64,000 nucleotides of DNA from JADGHX01 sp963837755 (GCA_963837755.1 CAWIOP010000004.1:717237-781236); one strand, 5' to 3'. Shown: positions 1 through 10,426, counted from the first letter of the stretch. A program made the numbers and translations. The notes: generated from the letters alone by a model not told the origin.

Positions 1-700
1 CCGCTGGAGCGATCATGGCGGGCGCAGCGCGCGCCGCGCCTTCGTGCCCATCGCGGCCTGCATCACGCCGCGCGTGACCGCGCCGCCGGCTTCTGCGTGT
101 TCAACGACTGCGGCGTTGCCATCGAGCTGCTGCGCAGCGCGACGGGCTCAGCGCATCGCCTACGTCGACATCGACGCCCACCACGGCGACGGCGTGTTCT
201 ACGCCTTCGAGGACGATCCGGACCGTCATCTTCGCCGACCTGCACGAGGATGGCCGCTACCTCTACCCCGGCACCGGCACGCGCCGAGGAGACCGGCCGG
301 GCGCCGCCGCCGGCACCAAGCTCAATATCCCGCTGCCGCCGGGCGCGGACGACGCCGCCTTCGCCGCCGCACTGGCCGCAGGTGATCGCGCACCTGGAGC
401 GCTATCGAGCCGGAGTTCATCATCCTGCAGTGCGGCGCCGACAGCCTGGACGGCGACCCGATCACGCACCTGCGCTTCACCGCCGGCAGCGCATGCCCGC
501 GCGGCCGCGCGAGCTGGCCGCGCTGGCCGACGCTCGGCCACGGCCGCGTGCTGGCGCTGGGCGGCGGCGGCTACAACCGCGCGCAACCTGCGCGCGGCCT
601 GGAACGCGGTGGTGCGAGAGCCTGCTGTCGAGCCTGCGCGGCTGGCGCGCCGGCCCATGTGCGCATCGCCGCGTCTGCCGGGCTACCAGGTGCGCGGGCC
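1..700 (+). CDS. Histone deacetylase/AcuC-family hydrolase, 3' part, frame broken
   Basis: This is the C-terminal part of a zinc-dependent deacetylase of the histone deacetylase/acetoin-utilisation family; the 5' end lies outside the window. Pieces in different frames give the zinc-site motif DIDAHHGDGV (about 165-195), then LHEDGRYLYPGTG, CGADSLDGDP and the glycine-rich HGRVLALGGGGYN near 535-575, in the normal family order. Single-base indels separate the pieces, and no clear stop is seen before the glyA promoter near 708, so the end is approximate. The natural substrate of such bacterial enzymes (acetylated polyamines, proteins or other amides) cannot be read from sequence. The breaks are probably sequence errors, since the next gene, glyA, is broken in the same way. 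Confidence 0.75.
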
Positions 701-706
701 CGTCCG

Positions 707-720
707 GTACAATTCGCGCC
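707..720 (+). promoter_or_regulatory. Candidate -10 region for glyA
   Basis: TACAAT (708-713) lies 34 bases before the glyA ATG and is followed by TCGCGCC. The same run recurs just upstream of cvpA at 42620-42631. No convincing -35 box is visible. This is inference from a short match. Confidence 0.35.
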
Positions 721-746
721 CCGAATCCCCACCCAAAGGTCTACTC

Positions 747-2019
<1,273 letters not shown>

Positions 2020-2050
2020 AGGCGCGGCAGGGAAGGCGCGCGGCGGCCGC

Positions 2051-2607
2051 ATGCACTGCCCGTTCTGCGGCCACGAAGAGACCAAGGTGATCGATTCGCG
2101 CCTGGCGGGCGAAGGGCGCGCAGATCCGCCGCCGGCGCGAGTGCCTGAGCCTGCGGCGAGCGCTTCACCACCTTCGAGACCGCCGAGCTCGTCATGCCGC
2201 GGGTGGTCAAGAGCGACGGCAGCCGCGAGCCGTTCGACGAGGCGAAGCTGCGCGGCGGCATGCGAGAAGGCGCTGGAGAAGCGCCCGGTGGGCAGCGAGG
2301 CCATCGACGCGGCGGTCGGCGCGCATCGTGCACACGGCTGCGCAGCCTGGGCGAGCGCGAAGTGCCGTCGCGCGCGATCGGCGAGATCGTGATGGAGGAG
2401 CTGCGGCACCTGGATGAGGTGGCGCTACGTGCGCTTCGCCTCGGTGTATCGCAGCTTCCAGGACGTCGAGGCGTTCCGCGAGAGATCGAGCGAGCTGCGG
2501 CAGCATCCACGCCGCCGGCAAGCCGGCCGCAAGCGACAAGGACGCCGACCGTGAGCAGCTGCCGCTGCTGCCCCGGACACGAACCAAGCCGACAGAGCGA
2601 CAAGTAG
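2051..2607 (+). CDS. nrdR: Transcriptional repressor NrdR, frame broken
   Basis: NrdR is a zinc-ribbon and ATP-cone protein that senses ATP/dATP and represses ribonucleotide reductase genes. The ATG at 2051 gives MHCPFCGHEETKVIDSR with the first zinc CxxC. The second zinc pair is obscured by an indel near 2125. The ATP-cone follows: MPRVVKSDGSREPFDEAKL, then GEREVPSRAIGEIVMEELRH, then YVRFASVYRSFQDVEAFRE in a third frame after an extra base near 2424. The 3' end is uncertain; frames close at 2554 and 2607, and I use 2607. It sits 31 bases after glyA and directly before ribD, the usual glyA-nrdR-ribD order. Confidence 0.9.
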
Positions 2608-2615
2608 CTCACGCG

Positions 2616-3714
2616 ATGGCCAATTTCACCGACTTCGACCGCAGCGCCATGGCGCGCGCGCTCGAGCTGGCGGCGCGCGGGCTCGACACCACCGACCCGA
2701 ATCCGCGCGTCGGCTGCGTGCTTGCGCGCGGATGGGCAGATCATGGGCGAGGGCTGGCACGAGCGCGCCGGCGAGCGCGCACGCGGAAGTCGCTGGCGCT
2801 GCGCGGCGGCCGGGCGCAGCGCGGCGCGCGGCGCCACGGCCTACGTGACGCTCGAGCCCTGCAGTCACCACGGCCGCACGCCGCCGTGCACGGAGGCGCT
2901 GATCGAAGCGGGCGTGGCGCGCGTGGTGTATGCCATTGCCGATCCGAACCCGCAGGTCGCCGGCCGCGGCGCGCACGCTCGCGCAGGCCGGCATCGAGGT
3001 CGACAGGGCCTGCTGGAAGCGGAGGCGGAAGAGCTCAACGCCGGCTTCCTCAAGCGCATGCGCAAGGGCACGCCCTTCGTGCGCGTGAAGCTGGGCATGA
3101 GCCTCGACGGGCGCACGGCGCTCGCGAACGGCGCGAGCCAGTGGATCACCAGCGAGGCGGCGCGCGCCGACGTGCAGCGCTGGCGCGCGCGCAGCTCCGC
3201 GGTGCTCACCGGCATCGGCACCGTGCTGGCCGACGATCCGCCACTGAACGTGCGGCTGCCGGAAGTCGCGACGACAGCCGCTGCGCGTGGTGCTGGATGC
3301 GAACGCTGCGCACGCCGCCGACGGCGCAGGCTGTTCACGCGGTGGCGGGCCGGTGGTCGTATTCACGAAGGGCGGGCCGTTGCCCGGCGCGGCACCGCTG
3401 CGGCTGAAGGGCGCACGCGTCGAAACCCTTGCAGGCGGCGACAAGCTCGACCTGTCCGCCGTGCTGCTCAAGCTCGGCGAGCTCGAAGTGAACGAGGTGC
3501 TGGTGGAAGCCGGGCCGACGCTCACGGGCGCCTTCGTGCGCGACGGGCTGGCGGACGAGCTGCTCATCTATGTGGCGCCGAAGCTGCTCGGCCCGCAGGG
3601 CCGGCCGCTGTCGACCTGCCGCTGCTGGAAGACCTGCAGCAGGCGAAGTCCTTCGCCATCCTCGATTCGCAGCAGGTCGGCTCAGACCTGCGGCTGCGGA
3701 TGCGCCCGGTCTGA
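2616..3714 (+). CDS. ribD: Bifunctional deaminase/reductase RibD, frame broken
   Basis: RibD catalyses the second and third steps of riboflavin synthesis: deamination of the pyrimidine made from GTP, then NADPH-dependent reduction of its ribose. The N-terminal deaminase shows TDPNPRVGCVLAR and the zinc site LEPCSHHGRTPPC. The C-terminal reductase shows KLGMSLDGRTALANGASQWI, TGIGTVLADDPPLNVR and EAGPTLTGAFV, ending LRLRMRPV-stop at 3714. Length of about 365 residues is normal. The deaminase histidine region (HAEVAAL) is split by indels near 2785, and others lie near 2727, 2967, 3275, 3330 and 3605. It is second in the rib cluster, 36 bases before ribE. Confidence 0.93.
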
Positions 3715-3750
3715 ACCGGCGCAGGGCTCGCACGAGGAGCGCAGGCAAGC

Positions 3751-4343
3751 ATGTTTACCGGAATCGTCCAGGACGTCGGCCGCGTCGCTTCGCGCGAGAG
3801 GCGCGGCGTCGACGCGCGGCTGGTCATCTCCACTCAGCAGCTCGACCTGGCGAACGCGGCATCGGCGACAGCATCGCGTGCAGGGCGTGTGCCTCACGGT
3901 GACGTCGCTCACGCGCAATTCGTTCAGCGCGGATGTGTCGCACGAGACGTTGGCGCTGACCACGCTCGGCGAGCTTGAAGTGGGTTCGCCCGTGAACCTC
4001 GAGCCTGCGCTGCGCGCCGGCGATCGGCTGGGCGGGCACTGGTGTCCGGCCACGTCGATGGCATCGCGCACGTCGCGGCAACCAGCCGTGATGGCGGTCG
4101 CTGCGCGTGCTGGTGGCCGTGCCGGCGGAGCTTGCGCGCTATATCGCGCGCAAGGGATCGGTGACGCTCGATGGCGTGAGCCTGACGGTGAACGAGGTGG
4201 AAGGCGCGACCTTCGGCGTGAACCTCATTCCGCACACGCAGGCGGTAACCACGCTCGGCAAGCTGCAGCCTGGCGCCCGCCTCAACCTCGAAGTCGACCA
4301 GATGGCGCGCTACGTGGAGCGGCTGGTGGCGCCGTTCCGCTGA
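3751..4343 (+). CDS. ribE: Riboflavin synthase alpha subunit, frame broken
   Basis: This enzyme dismutates two 6,7-dimethyl-8-ribityllumazine molecules to riboflavin and the pyrimidinedione. The ATG at 3751 gives the characteristic MFTGIVQDVGRV. Two lumazine-binding repeats are visible: GVCLTVTSLTRNSFSADVS in the first and GVSLTVNEVEGATFGVNLIP in the second, with SGHVDGIAHVA between them. It ends YVERLVAPFR-stop at 4343, about 197 residues. Three indels lie near 3865, 4040 and 4100. An intrinsic-terminator-like hairpin follows it, which is unusual inside a rib operon. Confidence 0.92.
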
Positions 4344-4374
4344 GTGCGCCAACCACGGTAGCAACCCTTGAAAT

Positions 4375-4396
4375 GCTGCCTTCGGGCGGCGTTTTT
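4375..4396 (+). terminator. Intrinsic-terminator-like hairpin after ribE
   Basis: GCTGCC-TTCG-GGCGGC forms a six-pair stem with a UUCG tetraloop and is followed directly by GTTTTT. The form is that of a Rho-independent terminator. It lies between ribE and ribBX and could attenuate the downstream genes or mark a separate transcript. No FMN riboswitch pattern is recognisable between here and ribBX. Confidence 0.6.
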
Positions 4397-4526
4397 CGCT
4401 GGGGCAAGCCCTCGCCGTGGCCGTTCCCCCCAAAAAAATTGGTGACAACCGCCGCCCCCGAGCCGCCGCAGACGGTATCCTGCGCGTGTCCGCGCCCTTG
4501 GCGCCCGTCTGGCCAGCGTTGCCGCT

Positions 4527-5681
4527 ATGTCCAACATCTATTCCCTGACTTCGCGGGGCCCCTCGGGCGGCGCGTCTGGCGGAGAGTCCCAGTCTTCCGC
4601 CTTTGCAAGCGTCGACGAGATCCTCGCCGAGCTGCGCGCCGGGCGCATGGTCATCATCCTGGACGACGAGGATCGCGAGAACGAAGGCGACTTCATCATG
4701 GCCGCGGAGCACGCCACGCCCGAAGCCGTGGCGTTCATGATCCGCTACTCCAGCGGCATCATCTGCGTGCCGATGGAAGACGAGCGCCTCGCGCAGCTCG
4801 ACTTGCCGCAGATGGTCCCGAACAACGACGAGGCGTATCGCACGGCGTTCACGGTGTCGGTGGACTTCCGCGCACGGCACGACCACCGGCGTGTCGGCGA
4901 GCGACCGCGCCGCCACCATCAGGGCGCTGGCGGACATGACGCACCGTGCCCGCGGACTTCGCGCGGCCCGGGTCATATCTTTCCGCTGCGCGCGCGCAAG
5001 GGCGGCGTGCTGGTGCGCGCCGGGCACACCGAGGCGGCCGTAGACCTGTGCCGGCTCGCGGGCCTCAAGCCCGCGGGCGTGCTGTGCGAGCTGATGAACG
5101 ACGACGGCACCATGGCGCGCCGGCCGCAGATCGAAGCGTTCGCGCAGACAGCACGATCTCAAGATCGGCACCATCGCCGATCTCATTCGCTACCGGCTGC
5201 GCAACGAGCGCTCCGTGGAGCGCGTCTCCGAGCAGACCGTGCAGACGGAGTTCGGCGAGTTCCGCCTGTACACCTACGAAGATCACGTGCACAACGGCAC
5301 GCATCTGGCGCTGGTGCACGGGCGGCTCGACGGTCCGGAGCCGCCGCTGGTGCGCGTGCACGTGGCCGACACGCTGCGCGACCTGTTCGGCGTTCGCGGC
5401 GATACGCACGCCTGGACGTTGCGCGCGGCGATGGAGCGCATCGCGCGTGCCGGCGCGCGGTGTCGCGCGTCGATTCTTCACGGACGTCGAGACGTCGGCC
5501 GAGCGGCGCAAACCGCGCCATGGGCACGGGCGGCCAGGTGCTGCGCACGTTCGGCGTCGGCGCGCAGATTCTCAAGGATCTGGGCGTGCGCCGCATGCGC
5601 GTGCTGTCGGCGCCGAAGCAGATGCATGGCATCTCGGCGTTCGGCCTGGAAATCGATGGTTACGTTGGCGAAGGGTCATGA
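4527..5681 (+). CDS. ribB: RibBX-type DHBP synthase with degenerate GTP cyclohydrolase II-like domain
   Basis: The N-terminal domain (residues 25-205) is 3,4-dihydroxy-2-butanone-4-phosphate synthase, which makes the four-carbon unit of riboflavin from ribulose 5-phosphate. It shows ILDDEDRENEGDFIMAAEH, GHTEAAVDLCRLAGL and ELMNDDGTMARRPQ. The C-terminal domain (about 205-384) aligns with GTP cyclohydrolase II, but where that enzyme has its three zinc cysteines this protein reads VADTLRDLFGVRGDTHAW, with none. This matches the RibBX variant known in Proteobacteria, in which the second domain is not a cyclohydrolase, so a separate ribA should exist elsewhere. Indels lie near 4872, 4945, 4972, 5151 and 5460. 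The stop overlaps the ribH start (ATGA). Confidence 0.9.
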   Translation: MSNIYSLTSRGPSGGASGGESQSSAFASVDEILAELRAGRMVIILDDEDRENEGDFIMAAEHATPEAVAFMIRYSSGIICVPMEDERLAQLDLPQMVPNNDEAYRTAFTVSVDFRARHDHRRVGERPRRHHQGAGGHDAPCPRTSRGPGHIFPLRARKGGVLVRAGHTEAAVDLCRLAGLKPAGVLCELMNDDGTMARRPQIEAFAQTARSQDRHHRRSHSLPAAQRALRGARLRADRADGVRRVPPVHLRRSRAQRHASGAGARAARRSGAAAGARARGRHAARPVRRSRRYARLDVARGDGAHRACRRAVSRVDSSRTSRRRPSGANRAMGTGGQVLRTFGVGAQILKDLGVRRMRVLSAPKQMHGISAFGLEIDGYVGEGS

Positions 5682-6170
5682 GCGAAGCGAAGGTCATTGC
5701 AGGGTGAGCTGCCGGCAGGCGCAGCGTCGCGATCGTGGTCATTGCTTCGCGCTTCAATGAGTTTGTCGGTGTCGGGGCTCGTGAAGGGCGCGGTGGAGGC
5801 TTGGGTGAAGCACGGCGGCAGCGAGGCGAACCTGCTCGTTGCGCGGGTGCCGGGTGCCTTCGAGCTGCCGGTGGTGGCGCGGTGGCTGGCCGAGAGCGGG
5901 CGCTACGAAGCCATCGTCGCCCTGGGCTGCGTCATTCGTGGCGACACGGCGCATTTCGAATACGTGGCGGGTGAGTGCGCGCGCGGGCTGCAGAACGTGA
6001 GCGTGGAGACGGGCATGCCCGTGGCGTTCGGCGTGCTCACGACGGAAACGGTGGAGCAGGCTGTGCAGCGTGCCGCGCCGGGCGGCAGCAACAAGGGCGG
6101 CGAGGCCATGGAAACCGCGCTCGAGATGGCGGATCTGTGCGTAAAGCTGGATGCGATTCATGTCGAGTAA
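5678..6170 (+). CDS. ribH: 6,7-dimethyl-8-ribityllumazine synthase, frame broken near start
   Basis: RibH condenses the RibD product (after dephosphorylation) with dihydroxybutanone phosphate to give lumazine, the RibE substrate. The ATG at 5678 overlaps the ribBX stop. The first codons read MSEAKVIAG and then hit a stop because of an indel near 5705. Two further indels near 5728 and 5765 precede a long clean frame: SGLVKGAVEAWVKHGG, VPGAFELPVVARWLAESGRY, CVIRGDTAHFEYVAGE, and PGGSNKGGEAMETALEMADL. Total length of about 163 residues fits the family. It overlaps nusB by 11 bases. Confidence 0.93.
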
Positions 6171-6609
6171 CGCGCCGTCCTCGCAACGCTACGCGTCTGG
6201 CGCGAAATCGCTGGCGCGCAAGCTCGCCATGCAGGCGCTGTACCGCTGGCAGATCAACGATGCGCCCTGGCAGGACCTGGTGAGCGAGTTCGCCACGGAA
6301 GAGGGCATGGATCGCGCCGATGGCGTGTACTTCCGCGAGCTGGTGCAAGGCGTTTGCGGCGCGCGCGCGGAGCTGGATGCCGAGCTTGCGACGTTCATGG
6401 ATCGCAACCTGGCGATCCTCGACCCCATCGAGCATGCGGTGTTGCTGATCGGGGCGTTCGAGCTGAAGTCGCGGCCGGAGATTCCGTATCGCGTGGTCAT
6501 CAGCGAAGGCGTCAGCCTCGCCAAGCGCTTCGGCGCCACCGATGGCCACAAGTTCGTCAACGCCGTGCTCGACCGCGCCGCTCGCACGCTCCGGCCGCAC
6601 GAGCGCTAG
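6160..6609 (+). CDS. nusB: Transcription antitermination factor NusB
   Basis: NusB binds boxA RNA with NusE (S10) and supports antitermination on rRNA operons. The reading frame is intact. I choose the ATG at 6160 (MSSNAPSSQRYASG) rather than the in-frame ATG at 6151, because the conserved helices start soon after: ARKLAMQALYRWQIND, FRELVQGVCG, LDPIEHAVLLIGAFELKS, IPYRVVISEGVSLAKRFGA and HKFVNAVLDR. The protein is 149 residues, a normal size. It overlaps the end of ribH, so the two are probably translationally coupled, and thiL follows within five bases. Confidence 0.96.
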   Translation: MSSNAPSSQRYASGAKSLARKLAMQALYRWQINDAPWQDLVSEFATEEGMDRADGVYFRELVQGVCGARAELDAELATFMDRNLAILDPIEHAVLLIGAFELKSRPEIPYRVVISEGVSLAKRFGATDGHKFVNAVLDRAARTLRPHER

Positions 6610-6613
6610 CTCC

Positions 6614-7600
6614 GTGGCGCTGAACGAGCGCACGCTCATCGAGCGGTTCTTCCAGGATTGCGGAGCGCACCGGAAGGATGTCGTCATCGGCGTGGGAGAC
6701 GACGCGGCGCTGCTCGAGAGCCCTCCGGGCCTGTTGCTGGTCGCCAAGACCGATACGCTGGTTTCGGGCGTGCACTTCATGCCCCACTTTCCCGCGGAAT
6801 CCATCGGGCACCGCGCTCTCGCCGTGAACCTCAGCGACGTCGCCGCGATGGGCGCGCGGCCGGCCTGGGCGCTGCTGGCGCTCACCCTGGCGAAGGCGGA
6901 CGAGCCATGGCTCGAAGCGTTCGCGCGGGGGTTCGGAGCGCTGGCGCGCAAGCACGGTGTTGCGCTCGTCGGCGGTGATACGACGTCGGGGCCGCTCTGC
7001 GTCACCGTGCAGGTGCTAGGGCACGTCGCCCGGCCTGTCGCCATGCTGCGTTCCACAGGGCGACCCGGCGATGTCGTGTTTGTTTCGGGCACGCCCGGGG
7101 ATGCGGGCGGTGGCCTTGCGTTGGAGCTCGGCAAACTCGACGCGGCGTCAAGGGCGGGCACCTCGGAAGACGCCATGGCGTATCTGCGGCAGCGGTTTCA
7201 TTTCCCCACGCCTCGTATCGAGCTCGGCTTGAAGCTGCGTGACTACGCGCGTGCGTGCATCGACATTTCCGATGGCCTGCTCGGCGACGCCGGCAAGCTG
7301 GCGCGTGCGAGTGGTTGCGGTGTGAGCCTGGCGTGGGAGCAGTTGCCTGTATCCCCACAACTCGTTGCTGTCGCTGGCGAGACACGTGCGCGCGAGCTGT
7401 CGCTCACCGGCGGAGACGACTATGAGCTGTGCTTCGCCGTGGCCCCGGAGAATGTAGATCGCATGATGCGCGAGCTGCCGCCCGCACAATGGGACTACCG
7501 TGCAATCGGCGTGCTCAGCGAAGCGCCAGGAGCGCTCGTCACGCGCGGCGGGACTGTGATGGACTTCTCGCATTCCGGGTACGACCACTTCGCCACGTGA
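6614..7600 (+). CDS. thiL: Thiamine-monophosphate kinase
   Basis: ThiL phosphorylates thiamine monophosphate to the active cofactor thiamine diphosphate. I choose the GTG at 6614 (VALNERTLIERFF), four bases after the nusB stop, giving 328 residues. Signatures are VGDDAALLESPPG, the metal and substrate region HRALAVNLSDVAAMGA, VGGDTTSGPL, DISDGLLGDAGKLARASG and LTGGDDYELCF. The frame is intact, in contrast to the rib genes upstream. The ribH-nusB-thiL arrangement is a standard gammaproteobacterial operon. Confidence 0.96.
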   Translation: MALNERTLIERFFQDCGAHRKDVVIGVGDDAALLESPPGLLLVAKTDTLVSGVHFMPHFPAESIGHRALAVNLSDVAAMGARPAWALLALTLAKADEPWLEAFARGFGALARKHGVALVGGDTTSGPLCVTVQVLGHVARPVAMLRSTGRPGDVVFVSGTPGDAGGGLALELGKLDAASRAGTSEDAMAYLRQRFHFPTPRIELGLKLRDYARACIDISDGLLGDAGKLARASGCGVSLAWEQLPVSPQLVAVAGETRARELSLTGGDDYELCFAVAPENVDRMMRELPPAQWDYRAIGVLSEAPGALVTRGGTVMDFSHSGYDHFAT

Positions 7601-7744
7601 CGCCGCGCGCGCCGGGCGAGCCACTTCGCAAGCCTGTAACGCGCGTGCGCCAGAGCGGGGCGGGGCCTGAGGGGCGCATCACAGTCGCGCCACCGGGCCG
7701 AACGTATCCTGCCCGCCGTCCGCCTACAGCTTTCCCGCTGCAGC

Positions 7745-9048
7745 ATGAGTGTTACCGCTCCAAAGTCCGCGACTCGCAAGGTTCCCGAGAAGATCGGCAA
7801 GTATGTCGGTCATCAACGAAGTTGGCCGTGGCAGCACCGGCATCGTCTACCTCTCGCACGACGCGTACTACGGGCGCGACGTGGCGATCAAGGTCTACAA
7901 CATGGACGCGGGCGGCGACGAGGAGCGCGCGCGCATCTCGCGCAAGATGTTCCTCTCGGAAGCGCACCTGGTGGGGATGCTTCAGCATCCGCACATTCTG
8001 CCCATCTACGACGCGGGCGAAGAGAACGGCCACTGCTACATCGTGACGGAGCACGTGCACGGCGCGCGCACGCTCGCGGCGTATTGCCGGCCGGACAACC
8101 TGCTGCGCATCGACGACACCGTCGAGATCATCTACAAGTGCGCGAAGGCGCTGCACTACGCGCACTCGCGCGGCGTGATCCATCGCGACATCAAGCCGTC
8201 GAACATCATGCTCACGCAACGACAGCGACGTGCGCATCATCGACTTCGGCATCGCGCTGGTGCAGGACTCGGACATCTCGCGCATCGAAGGCATCGCCGG
8301 CAGCCCCTCCTACATGTCGCCGGAGCAGGTGCAGAGCTTCGAGCTCACCAACAGCTCCGACCTCTATTCGCTCGGCGCGGTGATGTACGAGCTGCTCACG
8401 GGCTCGCGCCCGTTCCGCGCGGGCAACCTGCAGAAGCTGCTGCATCAGATCGTCTACGCCACGCCGCCGCCGATCCATACGCTGCGCAAGGAGATCCCCG
8501 AGGATCTCGAGAACGTCGTGGCGACGTCTTTGCAGAAAGACCCGGGCAAGCGCTACAAGAGCGGCCTCGACTTCGCGGCCGAGCTCACGCGGTGCCATCA
8601 GAAGCTGCGCGAGCAGAATTCGCGCATCGATCGCCAGGAACAGTTCGGCGTGCTGCGCCGGCTGAAGTTCTTCCACGAGTTCTCGCATGCGGAGATCTGG
8701 GAAGTGCTGCGCGCGAGCCAATGGCAGGATTACGCGCCGGGCGAGGAGATCGTCAAGGAAGGCGAGATGGACGATCGCTTCTACATCATCGTCTCGGGAA
8801 GCTGTGCGGTCGAACGCCATGGCGACAAGCTCGGTGCGCTGGACGCGGGTGACTGTTTCGGCGAGGCGAGCTACGTGCAAGGCGCCAAACGTACGGCGAC
8901 CATCCGTGCGGCCAACGCAGTCACCGTGCTCAAGGTGAGCTCGACGCTGCTGGAGCAGGTCTCCGCGTCGTGCCAGCTTCGCTTCAATCGCGTCTTCCTG
9001 CGCACGCTCATCGGCCGCCTGCAGAGCCGGGAGCAGCCGGCGAGCTGA
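7745..9048 (+). CDS. Ser/Thr protein kinase with C-terminal cyclic-nucleotide-binding domain
   Basis: A Hanks-type kinase domain (residues 15-285) is followed by a cNMP-binding domain (about 300-415). Kinase motifs in order are the glycine loop INEVGRGSTGIVYLSH, the lysine in VAIKVYN, HRDIKPSNIML, IIDFGIAL and SPSYMSPEQV. The CNB part reads EFSHAEIWEVLRASQW, GEEIVKEGEMDDRFYIIVSG and DAGDCFGEASYVQGAKRTA. Two indels (near 7802 and 8218) break the frame, but the joined product of about 434 residues is coherent. No membrane segment is seen, so it is probably cytoplasmic. The CNB domain suggests that kinase activity responds to cAMP or another nucleotide; this is inference. It is preceded by a 144-base gap after thiL and has a hairpin behind it. 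Confidence 0.88.
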
Positions 9049-9091
9049 TTTGCGCTGAAGCTGCGCGCAGGCTTCTAAATAGAGTCATGGC

Positions 9092-9119
9092 AAAGGCCCG
9101 GGCGAGTGTCCGGGCCTTT
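9092..9119 (+). terminator. Hairpin after the kinase gene
   Basis: AAAGGCCCGG-GCGAGTGT-CCGGGCCTTT is a perfect ten-pair stem with an eight-base loop, 43 bases after the kinase stop. No T-run follows on either strand beyond the stem's own TTT, so it is only terminator-like. Confidence 0.6.
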
Positions 9120-9224
9120 GTCGTTCTGGCGCTCGTACTTTTGTGATCGCGATGTTCTTGCCGCATATCGTGCGCATAGGGATAATTCGCCATCGCCTTC
9201 TCGGAACGCATCCATTGTTGACCT

Positions 9225-10178
9225 ATGCAAATGCTTACAGAACAGAACTCAAGCACGCTTGCGTACTCCAATTCGGAGAGTGCGTATCAGGTTAGCGGCG
9301 AAGGCGAGCGCGCATGGGATGTGCGCGCCTTCCTGGAAGCGAAGCTCGATTGTCTCGCGAGCGAGGTCGAGCACCACCTGGGAAGTGATGTCATTGCCAT
9401 CGTCGGGCCGATCTACCCGGGCCTCGACGAGGCCGTACGTGTGGCGATTGAAAGTCGCAGAGTTTCGAGTCGGCCACACCGAGGCTCGTTAGCGGTCTTG
9501 CTGGAGACGGACGGTGGCGTCATCGAAGTTGTCGAGCGAATGGTGTCCGTCATTCGTCACCATTACGAGGATGTGACCGTCATCGTTCCAGATAGCGCAA
9601 TGTCCGCCGGCACCGTGTTCGCAATGTCTGCCGATCGCATCGTCATGAACTACTACTCATGCCTCGGCCCCATCGATCCGCAGATCGAACGGCGCGGAGT
9701 TCTCGTACCCGCGCTTTCCTATCTGGTTCAATTCGAGAGACTGAAGGAGCGCGCAAGAGCGGGCGTACTGACCTCGGCTGAGATTTTAATGTTGCGGGGA
9801 CTGGATCTGGCCGAGCTCCATACGTTTGAGAAGGCGCGAGAGCTGTCCAGCACGCTCCTGAAGGAATGGCTCGCGAAGTACAAGTTCAAGGACTGGTGCC
9901 GTACCGAGACCCGCGGCATTCCGGTTACGACAGAGATGCGTGAGCAACGTGCGCTGGAGGTCGCGCGCAAACTGATGGATCACGAGCACTGGGGCTCGCA
10001 TGGGCGACCCATCTCGATGGCTGTTTTGAGGCGCGATCTCAAGCTCGTTGTCGACGATCTCGATGACACGCCGGAATTGAAAGCCACGGTTCACGGCTAC
10101 TTTCGTTTCGTCAGCGACTTCATGGCCAGGGAGAACGTTAGCGTTCTGGTTCACACTCCAGGCGTCTGCCTGCGGTAA
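9225..10178 (+). CDS. Serine dehydrogenase proteinase (SDH_sah)/ClpP-like serine protease
   Basis: The 317-residue product matches the ClpP-superfamily group typed as serine dehydrogenase proteinase, related to the cytosolic part of SppA/NfeD proteases. Features are the oxyanion strand region VLLETDGGVIEVVERMV, the nucleophile loop VPDSAMSAGTVFAMSADRI and the acid-site region CLGPIDPQIE. No signal peptide or membrane segment is seen, so it should act in the cytoplasm. The start is not well fixed; the ATG at 9225 has only a weak ribosome site. The gene uses more A/T-ending codons than its neighbours and sits in a patch between two conserved regions, which suggests acquisition by transfer. The family's physiological role is poorly known. 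Confidence 0.72.
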   Translation: MQMLTEQNSSTLAYSNSESAYQVSGEGERAWDVRAFLEAKLDCLASEVEHHLGSDVIAIVGPIYPGLDEAVRVAIESRRVSSRPHRGSLAVLLETDGGVIEVVERMVSVIRHHYEDVTVIVPDSAMSAGTVFAMSADRIVMNYYSCLGPIDPQIERRGVLVPALSYLVQFERLKERARAGVLTSAEILMLRGLDLAELHTFEKARELSSTLLKEWLAKYKFKDWCRTETRGIPVTTEMREQRALEVARKLMDHEHWGSHGRPISMAVLRRDLKLVVDDLDDTPELKATVHGYFRFVSDFMARENVSVLVHTPGVCLR

Positions 10179-10198
10179 TCCTGATTAGAGGCACACAA

Positions 10199-10426
10199 AT
10201 GTCATCCGCGATGGACACTGTTGAGCTTGCGAAGGTGAACCCGGCAGTCGATGCACGTCTGCTTGTCGAATTTGAGTTGTTGGATCGGGCTCTGCGCGAG
10301 CTCGGCGTGCCAGTTGGGCCGGGGTACCAGCTCTCGCCACCGCTGGGGCGTAGACCCAGGCGCGGTCTGCAGCCGCCGAAGCCCCCATACGAACGACTTC
10401 GGTTCAGGCCGTCAATCCGCCGGTAA
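10199..10426 (+). CDS. Small hypothetical protein downstream of the serine proteinase
   Basis: A 75-residue frame begins MSSAMDTVELAKVNPAVDA, 20 bases after the proteinase stop, with GAGG about 7 bases before the ATG. The first half (through LLDRALRELGVPVGPG) looks like an ordered helix and turn; the second half is rich in Arg and Pro and may be out of frame. I do not recognise a family. Its position suggests co-transcription with the proteinase. Confidence 0.4.
   Translation: MSSAMDTVELAKVNPAVDARLLVEFELLDRALRELGVPVGPGYQLSPPLGRRPRRGLQPPKPPYERLRFRPSIRR

Noticed and set aside
4397..4526. FMN riboswitch before ribBX.
   Set aside because: The conserved FMN (RFN) helices are not recognisable in these 130 bases.
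7601..7744. Possible regulatory RNA between thiL and the kinase.
   Set aside because: No conserved TPP riboswitch elements or stable hairpin with T-run could be recognised.
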